A stretch of 64,000 nt of DNA from Aulostomus chinensis (GCA_037954235.1 JBBMOA010000007.1:28826957-28890956), one strand, 5' to 3'. Positions 1 through 12,349 are shown, counted from the stretch's first letter. The notes: a model not told the origin generated them from the sequence alone. Translations and numbers: made by a program.

Positions 1-342
1 ATCTGATGGCGAGAGACCGCCAACCTAGTTGGATATAAATCGTTTCCTGCTGTTCTGAAAGGGAACAAAACAATGGGTTGATGGTATTGGGGAGCGATCT
101 GACATGCTACTGTAGGAGCGTGGGCTGCTTTGTAACAAGTGACAGTATACTAATTACAGCCAGTCCACTGTTTTTTTCCCTCTTCCTTCTTTCAGTGCTG
201 TCCAAGATTTAATTAGCGCCCATTAAATCCATCGCTGATGTTTATCAGCATATGACTTTTAACTTTATGTTGAGTTATTATATTATTATGATTGCCTCCT
301 ACTTTAAGCTATAATCAGAAGGTTTAATTGGTACGCTCAAAC

Positions 343-363
343 CACACACACACACACACACAC
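343..363. repeat. (CA)n microsatellite
   Basis: Uninterrupted CA dinucleotide run of about 21 bp, followed by a short CCCACCCA stretch. Confidence 0.9.
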
Positions 364-774
364 CTACCCACCCACGGACAGAAATAGCAAAATAAGAAAG
401 AACAGAAATGTCATGTAGGGAGATCATCTGTAGCATTTACTGGTAGGAATGCTTTGGGACTCATTTTATCAACAACATTACCTTTCAAAATAATGACAGC
501 AATAAACAATAGTGCAACAAATGGCACAAAACAAACCAAAATGTGTTTATTTTTATTAAGGGTTTTCCAGGCCACCAATAATTAGTTCCTTGAATATGTA
601 AACGTGGAAAATACACACCACCACACGGCCCGTCTGTCTGTGTGAGAAGCGGGATGTGTCCTGGGTTCGGCACTAGCGCCCCCTCTGGTCGGTGGGGCCA
701 CTTGCTCAGGTTTGAGGAAAGACAGAGGAAAAATACAAAAGAAACTTCAATAGACAGAGCTTCTACTTTTCTAG

Positions 775-778
<4 letters not shown>

Positions 779-835
<57 letters not shown>
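779..835. repeat. (AC)n microsatellite, about 28 repeats
   Basis: Perfect AC dinucleotide run of 57 bp. The apparent Thr-His and Cys-Val open frames across it are artefacts of the repeat. Confidence 0.95.
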
Positions 836-836
<1 letters not shown>

Positions 837-3691
837 CGTCTTGTGTGTAAGTAAGTACTTTGACACCGGCAACGTCAAACAAAAAAAATGCACATTTCAG
901 GCAAATGCTGAGAAAATGACTTTGCAGGTTGTATGCAGTATATTATTTAACATTTCCCTGTTCATTTTTAAAGGCCTGTTAACTAGCATGGCTAACATTG
1001 TCGGTACGACCAGTGTGTCAGCTGGTTTCCACACGGGCGCGCAGTCCAGACGCAGAGGCCGGAGGCTGCCATTACTGCGGTCTGATCAAGACACTTTAAG
1101 GCACGTGAAGACATCGGCGTTCCTCTTCTTGTTTGGTGACTTATTTGATTTGTAACAGCCCCTTCCATATTGATAACTAACTGACTAAGTACTGTCACTA
1201 ACAAATAACTAATTCCACACTCTGGCCCTTTCATGCGCACCTCTCAGGAAATCCCACATCCTGTGTGTCCCTCTCCAGGGTCCACCTGCACCTGCCCTGA
1301 GACTCTAAAGCAATAAAGGAGACATGAACAAGCTCAGCATGAATCTAATATCTCTTGAGCTGATTCGGGGAGCCATCGGAATCTCCGAGCTGCCATGTAT
1401 GCCAGTTTTATTTCCCCAGCTCACCCTTTATAAGCTCATCAAAAGTGAGATGCCTGCATGCTGAAATAGGTGGTGATGAGTAATGGAATAAGGAATAGTG
1501 TGTAAAATTTTGATGACATGCACCTCAAAAACCCTGCAGCCAGCAGAAAACACACACACCAACCCTGCAGAAGGCAGCCTCTGTCCATTTGACTCAGAGA
1601 GTACAGGCATAGAATCGTCCTGGCAAGTACAAGGCATAGTGAGGACGAATATCAAACATCTCTGCTATTCTTAGATGTGGACGCAGGAAGGAGGATGGCT
1701 GTTCTAAATATAGCCAGATCGTTTTGTGCCTGCCGTTCTATTTTTACACAATCTCAGGCCTTCTTTGGCTGTGGTCGTCTTTTCTTAGACTCTTACATAA
1801 TAAACAAATCTTAAGGCAATGATGCAGAGGAAGAGAATGTTCCGTCATCCAGTCAAGATTTTGAGTGCAGTGATGAAAAACCATAAGACACAGATCCGGC
1901 AGGTTCTGATGCAGCTTGTTGTTGAAATTTCTGTGAGAATTCTGGTGGCAGAGAAGACGAGTGCGCGCTGGACTCTTGCAGGGTTAAAGAGCCTGAAGGA
2001 CGGCTTGTCAGCTCAGGGAGGGAAAGGTAGTGAGTTAGTCTTCGGGGAGGCATGTCATCTTGAGTATGCAACATTTAAGAGGAACTGAAAGTGGAGGCCA
2101 ATTTCAAGCATTAAAATACGCGCCTTGGGACAGTTAACATTCGCCGCCATACCGAGAAACGCAGCCAGTGGAGCCTGTCCGGTCTCTGCATCTTTGATGT
2201 CGCGCACACGTACGCCTCCATCAACACTCAATTGGCAAATATGGGGAATTTAAATGTGACAACGCCACAGAGGATTTTCATGAGTTGTGGCTCCATTTCA
2301 GAGCTTATATAATACTTACACAAATCAGCGTGAAGGCCTGAATGATTCCATGTGAATGGGAAATACTGTCAAAAAAAGCAACATGATGAAAAGTGCAACG
2401 TTTTTCGTTACGCTTTTTATATACTGAGAGTGCTGATGATTAAGTCCCAGTAACGTCTCACAGAATAGTAATATTCTTAATTACAGTTTAATTACAGGAT
2501 CCTTTCCCCCTGGTTCAAATGTCACGTGACACGTTGACGTCCCTGCTGTTGGAGTCGTTCCGCAGTGGTGCTGAGGACCAACAAACACCAGACCTCGCAG
2601 CAGCAGACGCCAGCATCAGCGCCTCAAAACTTTCGCTTTCAAAGTCAAATCTTTGTTGAGGATTAGAGTCTGCTGCTGCCGATCACGGCCGCCGCCGAGC
2701 AGAATTACTTCTGGACCAGCCAGGATCCTGATGGTTTGGGAAGCTGAGTGGGCAAATTGAAGTATGCTACACAGCCCATCCATTACCATTCACTTTGCTA
2801 AGCTAACTAGCAGTCAGCTGGTGACTGTGGGCCTCTTATTTTCTTCTTTAGCTCGTGGCAGGATGGACCATGAGCGCAATTTCCATATAAGTTGATGTGT
2901 TCCTTTAAGAAGTTTTGGTTATTTTAGTGGATGTTCTATCTCAGAGATTGGAACACTAAAATGATTACATGCATTATGCGGTTGCTGATCGCAGCTAATC
3001 CACAGAGCATTATCACCGCGCTGCAGCAGAGGCAGTGAGCAGCTGTGTGCAAACAAGACTGTAGGCAGGCCGACAAACACTGGTGACAACAGTGATAAAT
3101 GAATTCATGTTTGTGTCAGGTAGACAATTCCAATTTTCTATCACCACAACAACAGCAGTGAAAACAAGCTAGAAGACCAAACCCGAAGTTGCTGCTCCTC
3201 TGACTTTTAGCAGAGTGAAACCTCATATTTCAGGAAGGCGCCAGGCAGGCAGATACCAGCGTTGCTCAATCACTTACTAACGAATTTGCCACAACAGCAT
3301 GATGATTGTAAACAAGCACGAGTGTAGAGGCGTTTTCACGTCTAACCATTAATCTGAAATGTTCTCACACCAACACAGACTAATAGCCTCCTGGTTTAGG
3401 TTGTTTAGTCGTGAGGGACGGTTGATTAATCAGCCTGATGATTTACGGCTGACAATGTTTGCAAAGTGCTCTCACGTCGCTCATGGAGCTTAAAACTTTG
3501 TTTCATTCAAGGTAGAATGCGTACATATGTGCATAGTTCAGCACATTTTTGTTATCATTTGCTGTCATTAAGTTGTTGGATTACATCAGCTGCAAACACC
3601 AATCTGATATGTGGATTTTAGCCTAAATTCTCTCCAAAGTATCAGAATCAGACACTAAGAAACACTTAAGTGGAAATTTCAGTTGCACATT

Positions 3692-3926
3692 ACATCCGTC
3701 CATTTTCCATGCTGCTTATCTGTGGGGGGTGGGGGGCGGAGCCTATCCAAGCTGACATTGGGCAAGAGGTGGGGTTCACTCTGGACGGGTCACCAGTCCA
3801 TAGCAGGGCCATCAGGGGTTCAGTATCTTGCTCAAGGACACTTGGACATGGTCACCAGTGGAAGCGGGGATCGAACCAGCGACCCTTCGGTTGCTAGACA
3901 GCTGCTCCGCCTCTGAGCCGCGCCAC
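3692..3926 (-). mobile_element. tRNA-derived SINE, head type B (GGCTCAGAGG), complete
   Basis: Read on the minus strand, the element begins with a tRNA-like head near 3926, containing GGCTCAGAGGCGGAGC and a Pol III B box GGTTCGATCCC. It continues through a body shared with other SINEs in this window (CCCGTCCAGAGTGAACCCC, TAGGCTCCGCCCCC) and ends in a GGACGGATG tail near 3694. The flanks carry a direct repeat TTGCACATT (3683-3691 and 3927-3935), as expected for LINE-mediated insertion. The copy is full length but carries several substitutions. Confidence 0.85.
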
Positions 3927-3935
3927 TTGCACATT

Positions 3936-6557
3936 GCAGTGAATATTAAATGTGACGTTTTCACAGGTGGATACGCCGCTTGCTGCTTTCTCCCTCTCAC
4001 TTTCTCCCTCGATATTTTCCACACTTACTGTACTTGTGAACATCAGGCAGAGGTTCCCAAAGTGAGGTCTGGGAACTTTTGGGGGTCATTAACTGCCTTC
4101 CAGCAGGTCCTCAGCAAAATGAGCAATATTTTGACTTTGACATGACTTTTATAAATGGGGATATCTAGCACAAGGTCACTGTTCTGACTTCCAAATCTAT
4201 TTGATAATTTGAGGTATAATTTTCTTGTTCTTGTTTTGTGACGGCTCCCAAGTTTTCCCACTGTTTTACAAGTTGTATCTTGTTTGTTTGTTTGTTTGTT
4301 GGTGACAAGCTCAGCAAGACCATGAATATTTTGTCTTGACTTTTAACAAATCCTTGATGCTCATTGATTTCACCTTTGAATATACTTCAAGCTTCGAATG
4401 TAGTTTCTGATGCATTGAAAAACACATTTTGAACAGAATTTCCTTTCTCTTTTCTAACTTTTTTTTTAAAAAAACAATTGGAGTTTTCAAGTAGAAAAGG
4501 TGACAAGCAAGTTCTCAAAAAAAGTTTTGAATTAATAAACGCCAACAGGAACAAGAGAGGGGGTTTGTTAACACATCTGAGAGCAACTTCTACCAAAATA
4601 TCTGGGCATGAGAGTTCTTATGGAGGAAAACCACCTCACATGAGACCTGCATTCTACTGAGGGTCAACTTGGGGGGTCATGAGCCAGGGAGAGGAGCTGG
4701 TCTGCACCACCCAAGCACATTCATTCTGATGCCTCCCGCTGTAACATAATCAGAGAAAAGATTTGTCATCACAAAGAGATGTCCCAGGTGACCGGCGTCT
4801 CCTCGACTGTCATCTGACCACCGGACTGAGGGGTTGACGAGAGTGACGCATGCTCAGGTGACCGACATCCTAGTCAGGCAGCTCCACGAGTCCCTGGAGG
4901 AGGAGGAGTTGTTGTTTTTCTTTCTCTTGTGCTGTTAGTTTGTGGAGAGGAAATATCAAAGCACAGTTTTTTTCTTCTTTTAAGAATTTTAGTAAATTCG
5001 TACATTCTAAGCACATGTGATGTGCAAAAATTACGAACAAACGAGTGATGAATAATTCATGGTCAATTTACTGGTGGGCCTCTGAAATATTGAGAGCGAG
5101 CTCAGCCATGAAATTCAATGTAAATGGATCTATTTATAGTGCAGCAGAGGAAGTCAAGTGGAACAAGCTAGTCGAGGCGCCTTGTACATATAGCTTTTAG
5201 AGGCAAATGACAGGGGAGAAAAGAGGTTAAAAACACACACTACACCCACATTTGCATGTAAAGTCACTTTTCATGGGGACATTAAACTTTCAGAGACACA
5301 CACACACACACAGCAGGAGCAGCGATAAATAATTTCCGCACTGAGAAAGACGGAAAGCCCTGGCTCGGCTCCCTCTTCGCCTGTAGCCTCCAAGCCCCCT
5401 CACTTTGTCTCATGGGATTGTTTGGGAGTGAAAGGGAGGGGAAGTGACACGTTAAAACCTCTTTTTATTAATTCTTAGAGGAGGGAGTGTTTTTGGCACA
5501 GTGTCATAGCAGCTGAGTGGAAGCCGGGAGGCCGCAAGATACGCAGTGCCGAACCCATCACATCCTAAGGGTCCCTGTTGTTACCGTCTCACCACACAGA
5601 CAGTTGATCTGATGAAAACGTACACGACACGAATTATATGACACTTCATCAGATCACGTACTGTAGAAGAGCCGGCAGTTGAAAGAGTTAAAGTTATAAC
5701 AGAAAACTGTGCACAAACAGCTTACTGGGATTGTTCTGTATTCTTTCAAACTATTATTAGACCAAAAAAAAAAAGTCACAAGCACACTCTCTGTAACCAA
5801 CTTGACTTCTGATTTAAAAAAACAAACAAAAAACAACTCAGTGGGTGATCAATAATTTAGGGATTAATTTAATTTTTAATTTAGGGGGTAATTCCATCCA
5901 GCTTTGTCTGATGTCTCTCAGGAGCCACAAATGGAGGGTGTTTTTGCTGTGTGGCATTCCATCAATACTTGGTAGCACACTGCCACCTGCTGGTGACTGT
6001 GAACACGCGCAATAACACATGTGCTTAGACGTGAAGAAGCCTCTTGGATGAGAGGCCGAACGTCTTCAAGTACACCGAAACAGCCCAGTTGACCACGACA
6101 CAGCAAGACGGAGAATCTTCATCTTTAACTTCCCTAAGGTTCTGTGTCTGACTACCCAGAAGGGACACCGCAACATCTGGAATCCGGTTGCAAGGGTTTG
6201 GCAAGGTTGAAAGAACATTATTGAGCATTATTTCACCATCAATGACACTCATAAGTCAAAGGTTTGCAAGCGCACGTTGACAGTTGTGTTTGCATAGTTC
6301 TAAATGTACAGGAGGGTTGCAGTCAGATGAGATTTTTGCAGTACAGTAAATATCACAATCTCGCAGTATCGAGTAATTATTACCCTCACCAATGAGGGAA
6401 TAAGGGTGGTGAGGGAAAGGAGGCGTACAGGTGCAGTACTGCAGATAAGCAAATATACACAATGACGGTCAATTTTCAATGCTGACTGAGTAAAAATCTG
6501 AATTTTATAGTTGCATTTCACAAACTTTGTAAACCAATGTGAAGAAGTTTGGTTAAT
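3936..6557. other. Intergenic stretch without a recognisable gene
   Basis: No supported exon. It contains a (GTTT)n run at about 4279-4302 and a short CA run at 5296-5312. A hAT-like terminal sequence, CAGAGGTTCCCAAAGTG, lies at 4048-4064, but I find no matching opposite end within 1 kb. Two related sequences around 4111 and 4303 (both CTCAGCAA...GAATATTTTG-like) suggest an old duplication inside that element. Confidence 0.55.
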
Positions 6558-6838
6558 TTGTGGCAACGACATATAACTTGTTCACTCAGTCTTGATATTT
6601 CGAGGCCACGAGACGCGACGTGCTCCGTTAACTCGATCGATTTGTGGCCACGAGATATAAAGCACCTCGCTCCGGCAATCTGATTTGAAAATATTACCCG
6701 TTCCCACTGTTTGGTTCATTTGTTACCATAGACACCAAGACAATTAGTTTCTTCAAATGACTTAAATTGAAGACACAAGTTATATCTCGTGGCTTCAAAA
6801 TAACTAAACTGAGTGAAAAGTTCATATCACGTGGCAAC
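6558..6838. repeat. Inverted-repeat element built from GTGGCCACGAGATAT-like motifs
   Basis: The left arm (about 6558-6615) and the reverse complement of the right arm (about 6783-6838) align along their whole length: TGTGGCAACG..ATATAACTT.TTCACTCAGT..TGATATTTCGAGGCCACGAG against TGTTGCCACG..ATATGAACTTTTCACTCAGT..AGTTATTTTGAAGCCACGAG. The centre holds further GTGGCCACGAGATATAA motifs. The arms have diverged to roughly three quarters identity, so this looks like an old foldback element. I could not define a target duplication or name the family. Confidence 0.6.
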
Positions 6839-7165
6839 AGCCCAGCGCTCTCGTTTCTATCCTGCTTTCCTGCTTTGCTTTTGTCCTGATGCATTTATGT
6901 CGTGTGTATTTTGCCTTGTGGACCCAGAAATGAAAGGCTGTTGCATTTTAACGCTAATGGGTGTTAAATCCTAAGTAACTAAATGAAACATTGTGTTTAG
7001 GTTTATTGGATCACTTCATTAATATAAGTGTCTGTGGAAAATGTCATAATCTGCAGCTGTCAGCTGGAAAGATCAACTAAAGCTTGCTCAGCATGTTCCT
7101 CAGCCAGATTAATCTTTTTTTCCAGTGCAGAGAGCTGTGTGATTATCAGCAGAGTGTTCCCTGCA

Positions 7166-7200
7166 TGGGAACCCTCCACCTGTCACCTGGAGATATTAAG
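7166..7200 (+). promoter_or_regulatory. cpa2: cpa2 proximal promoter: PTF1-like composite site and TATA-like box
   Basis: TGGGAA (7166-7171) lies five bases before CACCTG (7177-7182), and a second CACCTG follows at 7184-7189. On the minus strand this reads CAGGTG, five bases, TTCCCA, which is the arrangement of E-box and TC-box bound by the pancreatic PTF1 complex. A TATA-like GATATTAAG (7192-7200) follows, placing a likely start site near 7220-7230 and giving a 5' UTR of about 20-30 bases, which is typical of digestive-enzyme genes. Sites are seen directly; function is inferred from known acinar promoters. Confidence 0.6.
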
Positions 7201-7247
7201 AGAGTAGAGGAACTGAGCCTCTACTCACTCAGGAACGCAGCGGGAAG

Positions 7248-7968
7248 ATGAGAGGCCTCTGGTTCTTGTTGGTGCTCGTGGCTGTGGCCAAAGCTGAGCG
7301 CGTCTTTACAGGGTGAGTTCATCCGCGCACTTTTTCAAATTCTTCAGTGACCTTCAAGTCCCGGCCTGCTTCTCTTTTTTTATGTGTAATTATCAAGCTT
7401 TTCTTTGAGAAGAATAATGCTAATTTCACAGATAACGTCGATATAATTAAGGGCACTTCAATTGTGACACATAAAACTGCATCAATGGCCCAAAAATACA
7501 GAGATGTATTAAAATGATACGACACCAGGGAGCCAGTCAGTGGAATTAAAGCACCCTTTTGTAATAGAATCATTCTCTTTTGCTGAATAAAGTTTGAGAA
7601 ATAATACCCCATTAATTCATCATCCACTTGTGCTTAGAGGAAGCAGACGCAGTTATTAGGCGATATTAGGACACATAAGATGGGGTTTTCTTCAGCATGT
7701 CTGATATCTGCGGACACTTCATGATTCTCTGAGAGTAGAGCTGTTCCCGTCTTTTGTAACTACCTGTTCCACTGATAAACCATGGATGGACGCTCTCTCT
7801 GTTAGTGAACTCAGTAAGCAAGAACGTGATCCCAAAACATAAAATATGAATATGAATGTTGAGAGGCTGAAGTGATTTTCCTCCAGGGATCAAGTTATCA
7901 GGGTCAATGTGCAATCGGAGGAACAGATCGAACTCCTGCAGGCTCTGGAGGCCAACGAAGAGTGGGAG

Positions 7969-8016
<48 letters not shown>

Positions 8017-11000
8017 GCACACACACACACGTATACGGGTTTCTAAACTGCTCATGGCAATGAAATATGTAAATGCAAACGAGCCACAGCTGGAGAGTGA
8101 AGCAGGTTCGAGTCATCCTCACATGTCAGAAAGTGAGAAACAGCCTCTGTTTGTCCATCATTGTCTTATGAAATAAATATCTTTTTGTTCATAAGAAACA
8201 AGCAAACAAATATAATAATAATAATAAAAAAACGACTACATACATACGGCTGCACGGTGGTGCAGTGCTCAGCACTGTGGCCTCACAGCAAGAAGGTTCC
8301 GGGTTCGAGTCCCGGCTCGGGCGCGGGGTCTTTCTGTGTGGAGTCTCCATGTCTCCCTGTTCCTGCTGGGTTCTCTCTGGTACTCCAGCTTCCTCCCACA
8401 GTCCAAAGACATCAATTTGGGGACGAGGCTGATTGGATTCTCTAAATTGACCGTAGGTGTGAGTGTGAATGGTTGTTCGTCTCTGTTTGTTGGTCCTGCG
8501 ATGGACTGGCGACCTGTCCAGGGTGAATCCTGCCTCTCGCCAGTAGATGCTGGGATAGGCTCCACCCCCCTGCTTATTCCTTACTAGTAAGGAATAAGCA
8601 GAAGACGACAATGGATGGATGGACTACATACATTTTTATCCCTAACTAACCCCACTGATGATATAGTTGTTGTTTCCTCATCATGAGTAAAGATGAATCA
8701 AGAGAACAAAACTGGGACAGTATAATTATAAGCCATCTGACAGATACTGATATTTCTGTAAAAGTAAGTGTGCGTCCCTATAATATCGAGTACATTCTCT
8801 TACTTTGTTGTCTTCATCGCTCTCCAGCTGGACTTCTGGCTCCACCCCGTCTCCACTGAGCTTCCTGTTGACATCCGAGTGCCACGCTCCAGTTTGAGAG
8901 CTGTGAAGGACTACCTCGACGTCCACTACATGCCCTTCGCTGTCCTCATCGACAACATCCAAGTTTGTTGTTCTACAATCCAACTAAATCCTCCGATGAA
9001 TCTGTTGCCTCATAACTGCAGCAGGCCAGTTAGCCAGTGTTGTCACTGGTCAGCTCACTGTGTCCTTGCTTCCACTTCATTCTCAGTTTATGAATCAGAG
9101 GATTTAAAATCCCATCTGTCATATTCAGGAGCTTCTTGATGAGGAGAAAGCAGAGATGGAGGACAACCAGATGAGGGAGCGCAGCACCAAGAGCTTCAAC
9201 TTCGGCGCTTATCATCGTCTGGAGACAGTAAGTCTGAGGACAACGTTCTCCTCCCACCATCTATCAGAAATCCGTCATTTCTTGCATCTTCTTTATAGTT
9301 TAACACAAAAACAGATCTGCTGAGACTTTTGCAATCCCTAAATTTGGGTGGTGTTATGATGCCCCCCCACAGATCTACAGCTGGATGGACACCCTGGTGG
9401 CTCAGCACCCGAACCTGGTCACCAAGGAGCAAATTGGCAGATCCTACGAGAACAGACCCATGTATGTGCTCAAGGTAGGGTGGCACGTTCTCACTACGGT
9501 AGCGCCTCATCAGTACATGAGCCAGACTGATACTCGCCTGTGGAGAACGATCCAATAATGGAGGTTTTCTGAACTGTTACAGAAAATTGAATTGTGATAT
9601 TGAACGAAGTTTGTTTACAGAGTAACAATGTGTTTAGTTCAGCACCGGGGGCCACAGGCGCCCTGCCATCTGGATCGACACCGGTATCCACTCTAGAGAA
9701 TGGGTGTCTCAGGCTACCGGAGTGTGGACCGCCAACAAGGTACAGTACACCCACCATTAAGTACTGTGATATGGTGCAGTATGTTCTCTGAAGGCTAAAC
9801 AGAACAGCAAAGATTCATGTTAATATTTGTATGATATTACAAAGTCTTTACCATGACATAGTTTCCATTTTGATGCAACGATGGATGTGATAATAAATGT
9901 ATCCTAGTTTGTAGACTCAGCGTGTCACAGTTTGCTGGGTGCGTTAGTTTTTACATGTCTCGTTCGTAACCGTCGGCCTTGCTCAGACTGCCAGTAAAAA
10001 TCGGATGTTTGACACATCCAGATTGATTTTAGACAGTCTGGGCTGCCAAAAACCATGAAAGACTGGATTTTTTTTGCAAATTCCATTCAAGGATCAAATC
10101 AGCAGTCTGGGTGCTCAAATCGCTCACATCCCTTCTCTCCGTGGATGTTGGCTACCTTTAGTTTGTGTCAGGTAGGCAGGTTGGCAGCGCTGGAACACAT
10201 CAGATGTCATCATTTCCAAGTAACGATACAAACGGAAAAAGATCAGAGCCAGAATCGTCTGATTGGAGATTAAAGCCATGTGAGGAACAAATCTGACTTC
10301 CCTGCAGTCTGAACGAAACCCTGGAATTTTCTCTTTATGCAGACACTTTGACGCTGATAAAACTGAACATGCATGTAGTGTATATATGCAATGAATACAC
10401 TCAATCATTTCTTCCGTGTGTTCGTATTTAGATTGCCACTGATTATGGCACAGATGCTTCTCTGACCTCCCTTCTGGACACCATGGACATTTACATGCTG
10501 ATCCTGGCCAACCCTGATGGTTACGCCTACACCCATTCCAACGTATGTCGTGTCCCCTCAGCAGGACCAACCACAGATTCACCCACGATCCTCTTTGTCT
10601 CACATTCTGAACTTTCTAATTGGGGGCCCTAGTTCAGACAGGCTCCATATTTGTTGCCGGAAACACTGTTCGAGACTAACTGAAACCGTCTACTGCACAG
10701 GATCGTATGTGGCGTAAGACTCGCTCCAGGAACTCAGGGTCTCCGTGCCGTGGAGTCGATCCCAACAGGAACTGGGATGCGGGCTTTGGCGGTCAGTGCA
10801 GTGAATGCTTGATGTTTGTATTAAAGAGCAGAGAGCAACAGCTCCTGTCAAAACGTGTATTTTACAGATGCAGAGTAAGTCAGTGAATCAGTTTGAGAGA
10901 AGCACTGCTTGGTGTCAAACAGCTCACCAGTTGTAAACCGAGTCTATCAAACATGGTTACGTGACAGCCAAGCGTGGCACCGCTTGATGCCACAAGCCTC

Positions 11001-12249
11001 CGAGCTCGACCACCAGCCACGGTGCATCAATATTGATACAAATGAGAGAAAAGGGGGTGTTCTTAAACTTATGAGGGGTGACACATCTGCTCATATGACA
11101 GTGTCCCTTGGGATTGTCGTCAGTGTAGGTGCCCTCTGCTGATTGGTTCCACTCGCCAGGATGTATTATCATGTATCATTTGTTGCCTCTGCAGGATGTA
11201 TATTTTGACATCGGTTCTTCCCTGCAGGCCCCGGAGCCAGTAGGAACCCCTGCTCCGATTCTTACCACGGCCCCTCAGCTCACTCTGAGATCGAGGTGAA
11301 GAACGTGGTGAATCTGATCAAAAGCCACGGCAACTTCAAGTCCTTCATCTCCGTCCACGCCTACTCCCAGCTGCTCATGTATCCCTATGGACACTCCTGC
11401 AAAAACGTGCCCCATCAGCCCGAGCTGGTAAGGAAGTGAAGAGTCAGGACGCATATGGCAAATAAAATCCAGCTGTCCAGTGAGTTTGCCATCTCATGAG
11501 ACTGTGATTGTAAATATAATATCGTCAGTGTCTGAAAGGGACGAATTATTAATTAGTTCTGAATCTGGCGAGGTACATTTGGGGATTTGGACTATAGATG
11601 TATAATTCACCTGGCTTCCAGCAAACCTTTTGAGATTATCTTATTCACCTTCCTTTCCTGTACTTGTTCTATAGGATCTGGGTCTTTTTTGAGTAATAAA
11701 CCAGTGCCCTGCTTGTTTTGTAACTCCTGGTTCTCTGCGGTTGTGGTAGGACTCTGTTGGCAGGGCTGCAGTGCAGAAACTGTCCTCCCTCCATGGCACC
11801 AGGTACAAGGTCGGGAGCATCTGTAAAATTATCTGTAAGTACTTTTTTTTGTTTTTTTTTCAATAAAAATCTTTGTCCATGCCTCTTCAAAGTAGCCTTC
11901 ATCAACTATTCCTGTTTTAAATGTGACCAAGTGCAAAAATGTGAGTCTTGACTTGAGTGAGTGAGTAAAACACTGCCGCTGCCGCTGGGTACTTAACGCA
12001 GTGAACGTAAAACAAACAAGTAGCTGCAGTTTGTGCTTCCACGTCTGCTCTCTGCCCTCAGACCAAGCCAGTGGTGGCAGCATCGACTGGTCCTACGACA
12101 TGGGCATCAAGCACTCTTATGCCTTCGAGCTGAGGGACACCGGACGCTACGGTTTCATCCTGCCAGCCAATCAGATCATCCCCACTGCTTCTGAGACCTG
12201 GCTGGCCCTGAAACACATCATGGAGTACGTCCGTGACCATCCCTACTGA
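7248..12249 (+). CDS. cpa2: Pancreatic procarboxypeptidase A, CPA2-type (11 coding exons, 419 aa)
   Basis: Secreted zinc exopeptidase that removes C-terminal hydrophobic residues from dietary peptides after trypsin activation. Exons: 7248-7312, 7887-7968, 8828-8962, 9129-9227, 9373-9474, 9638-9739, 10432-10542, 10701-10791, 11228-11427, 11750-11834, 12062-12249; the frame stays open through all joins and 419 aa is the family length. Residues 1-16 form a signal peptide (MRGLWFLLVLVAVAKA). An activation peptide runs to about Arg112, followed by the M14 catalytic domain. Zinc ligands are His179 and Glu182 (HSRE) and His306. Substrate and catalytic residues are Arg237, Asn254-Arg255, Tyr358 and Glu380. 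Ile365 at the S1' floor marks A-type, not B-type, specificity. A second cysteine pair (Cys320, Cys354; mature 210 and 244), Met313 (203), Ala378 (268) and the VRDHPY C-terminus point to CPA2 rather than CPA1. The intron 3 donor (CAA|GTTTGT) is weak. The choice between cpa1 and cpa2 naming is less sure than the family. Confidence 0.93.
7971..8030. repeat. (AC)n microsatellite at the cpa2 exon 2 donor
   Basis: AC run of about 60 bp with a short GCGC interruption near 8015. It starts within the GT donor of cpa2 intron 2, so the 5' splice site reads GAG|GTACACAC. Confidence 0.95.
8246..8621 (+). mobile_element. tRNA-derived SINE, head type A (GCACGGTGG), complete, in cpa2 intron 2
   Basis: The head GGCTGCACGGTGGTGCAGTG is followed by a Pol III B box GGTTCGAGTCC (8302-8312), a long conserved body (CCACAGTCCAAAGACAT, CTAAATTGACCGTAGGTGTG, CGATGGACTGGCGACCTG) and an ATGGATGGATGG tail. 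A perfect 12-bp target duplication GACTACATACAT flanks it (8234-8245 and 8622-8633). The 3' part contains a 30-bp perfect palindrome (8571-8600) not shared in full by the sister copy at 16370. The intact duplication suggests a fairly recent insertion. Confidence 0.92.
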
Positions 12250-12281
12250 TGTCACGGACACATCTTAGTTAATCAGGAGCC

Positions 12282-12287
12282 AATAAA
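12282..12287 (+). terminator. cpa2: cpa2 poly(A) signal AATAAA
   Basis: AATAAA lies 33 bases after the TGA stop, giving a very short 3' UTR, as is usual for pancreatic enzyme genes. A T/G-rich stretch follows at about 12300-12320. Confidence 0.8.
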
Positions 12288-12349
12288 TACTTTAATATGG
12301 GTCTTGTCTGTGTTTCATTAATGTAAGATACTTTTTAATGGAGGGCGGC

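Larger units (their letters stand above)
1..3682. other. Intergenic stretch without a recognisable gene
   Basis: I see no exon with a recognisable protein product on either strand. Open frames here are short and have no family resemblance. The stretch contains two CA microsatellites (343-363 and 779-835). AATAAA-like hexamers occur (for example near 1312), but none can be tied to a gene, so the 3' end of a gene further left cannot be excluded. Confidence 0.6.

Noticed and set aside
671..695. CTCF-like motif (AGAGGGGGCGCTAG on the minus strand)
   Set aside because: The core AGGGGGCGC is present but the upstream CCA is out of register by one base; too weak without occupancy data.
485..854. Cys-Val and Thr-His rich open frames
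   Set aside because: Translations of the 57-bp AC microsatellite.
8248..8320. Possible tRNA gene (A and B box present)
   Set aside because: The sequence does not fold into a full cloverleaf with anticodon and acceptor stem by eye and is followed by a SINE body; it is a SINE head.
8189..8611. Arg/Pro-rich open frames on both strands
   Set aside because: They lie within a tRNA-derived SINE, and the same frames recur in the other copies.
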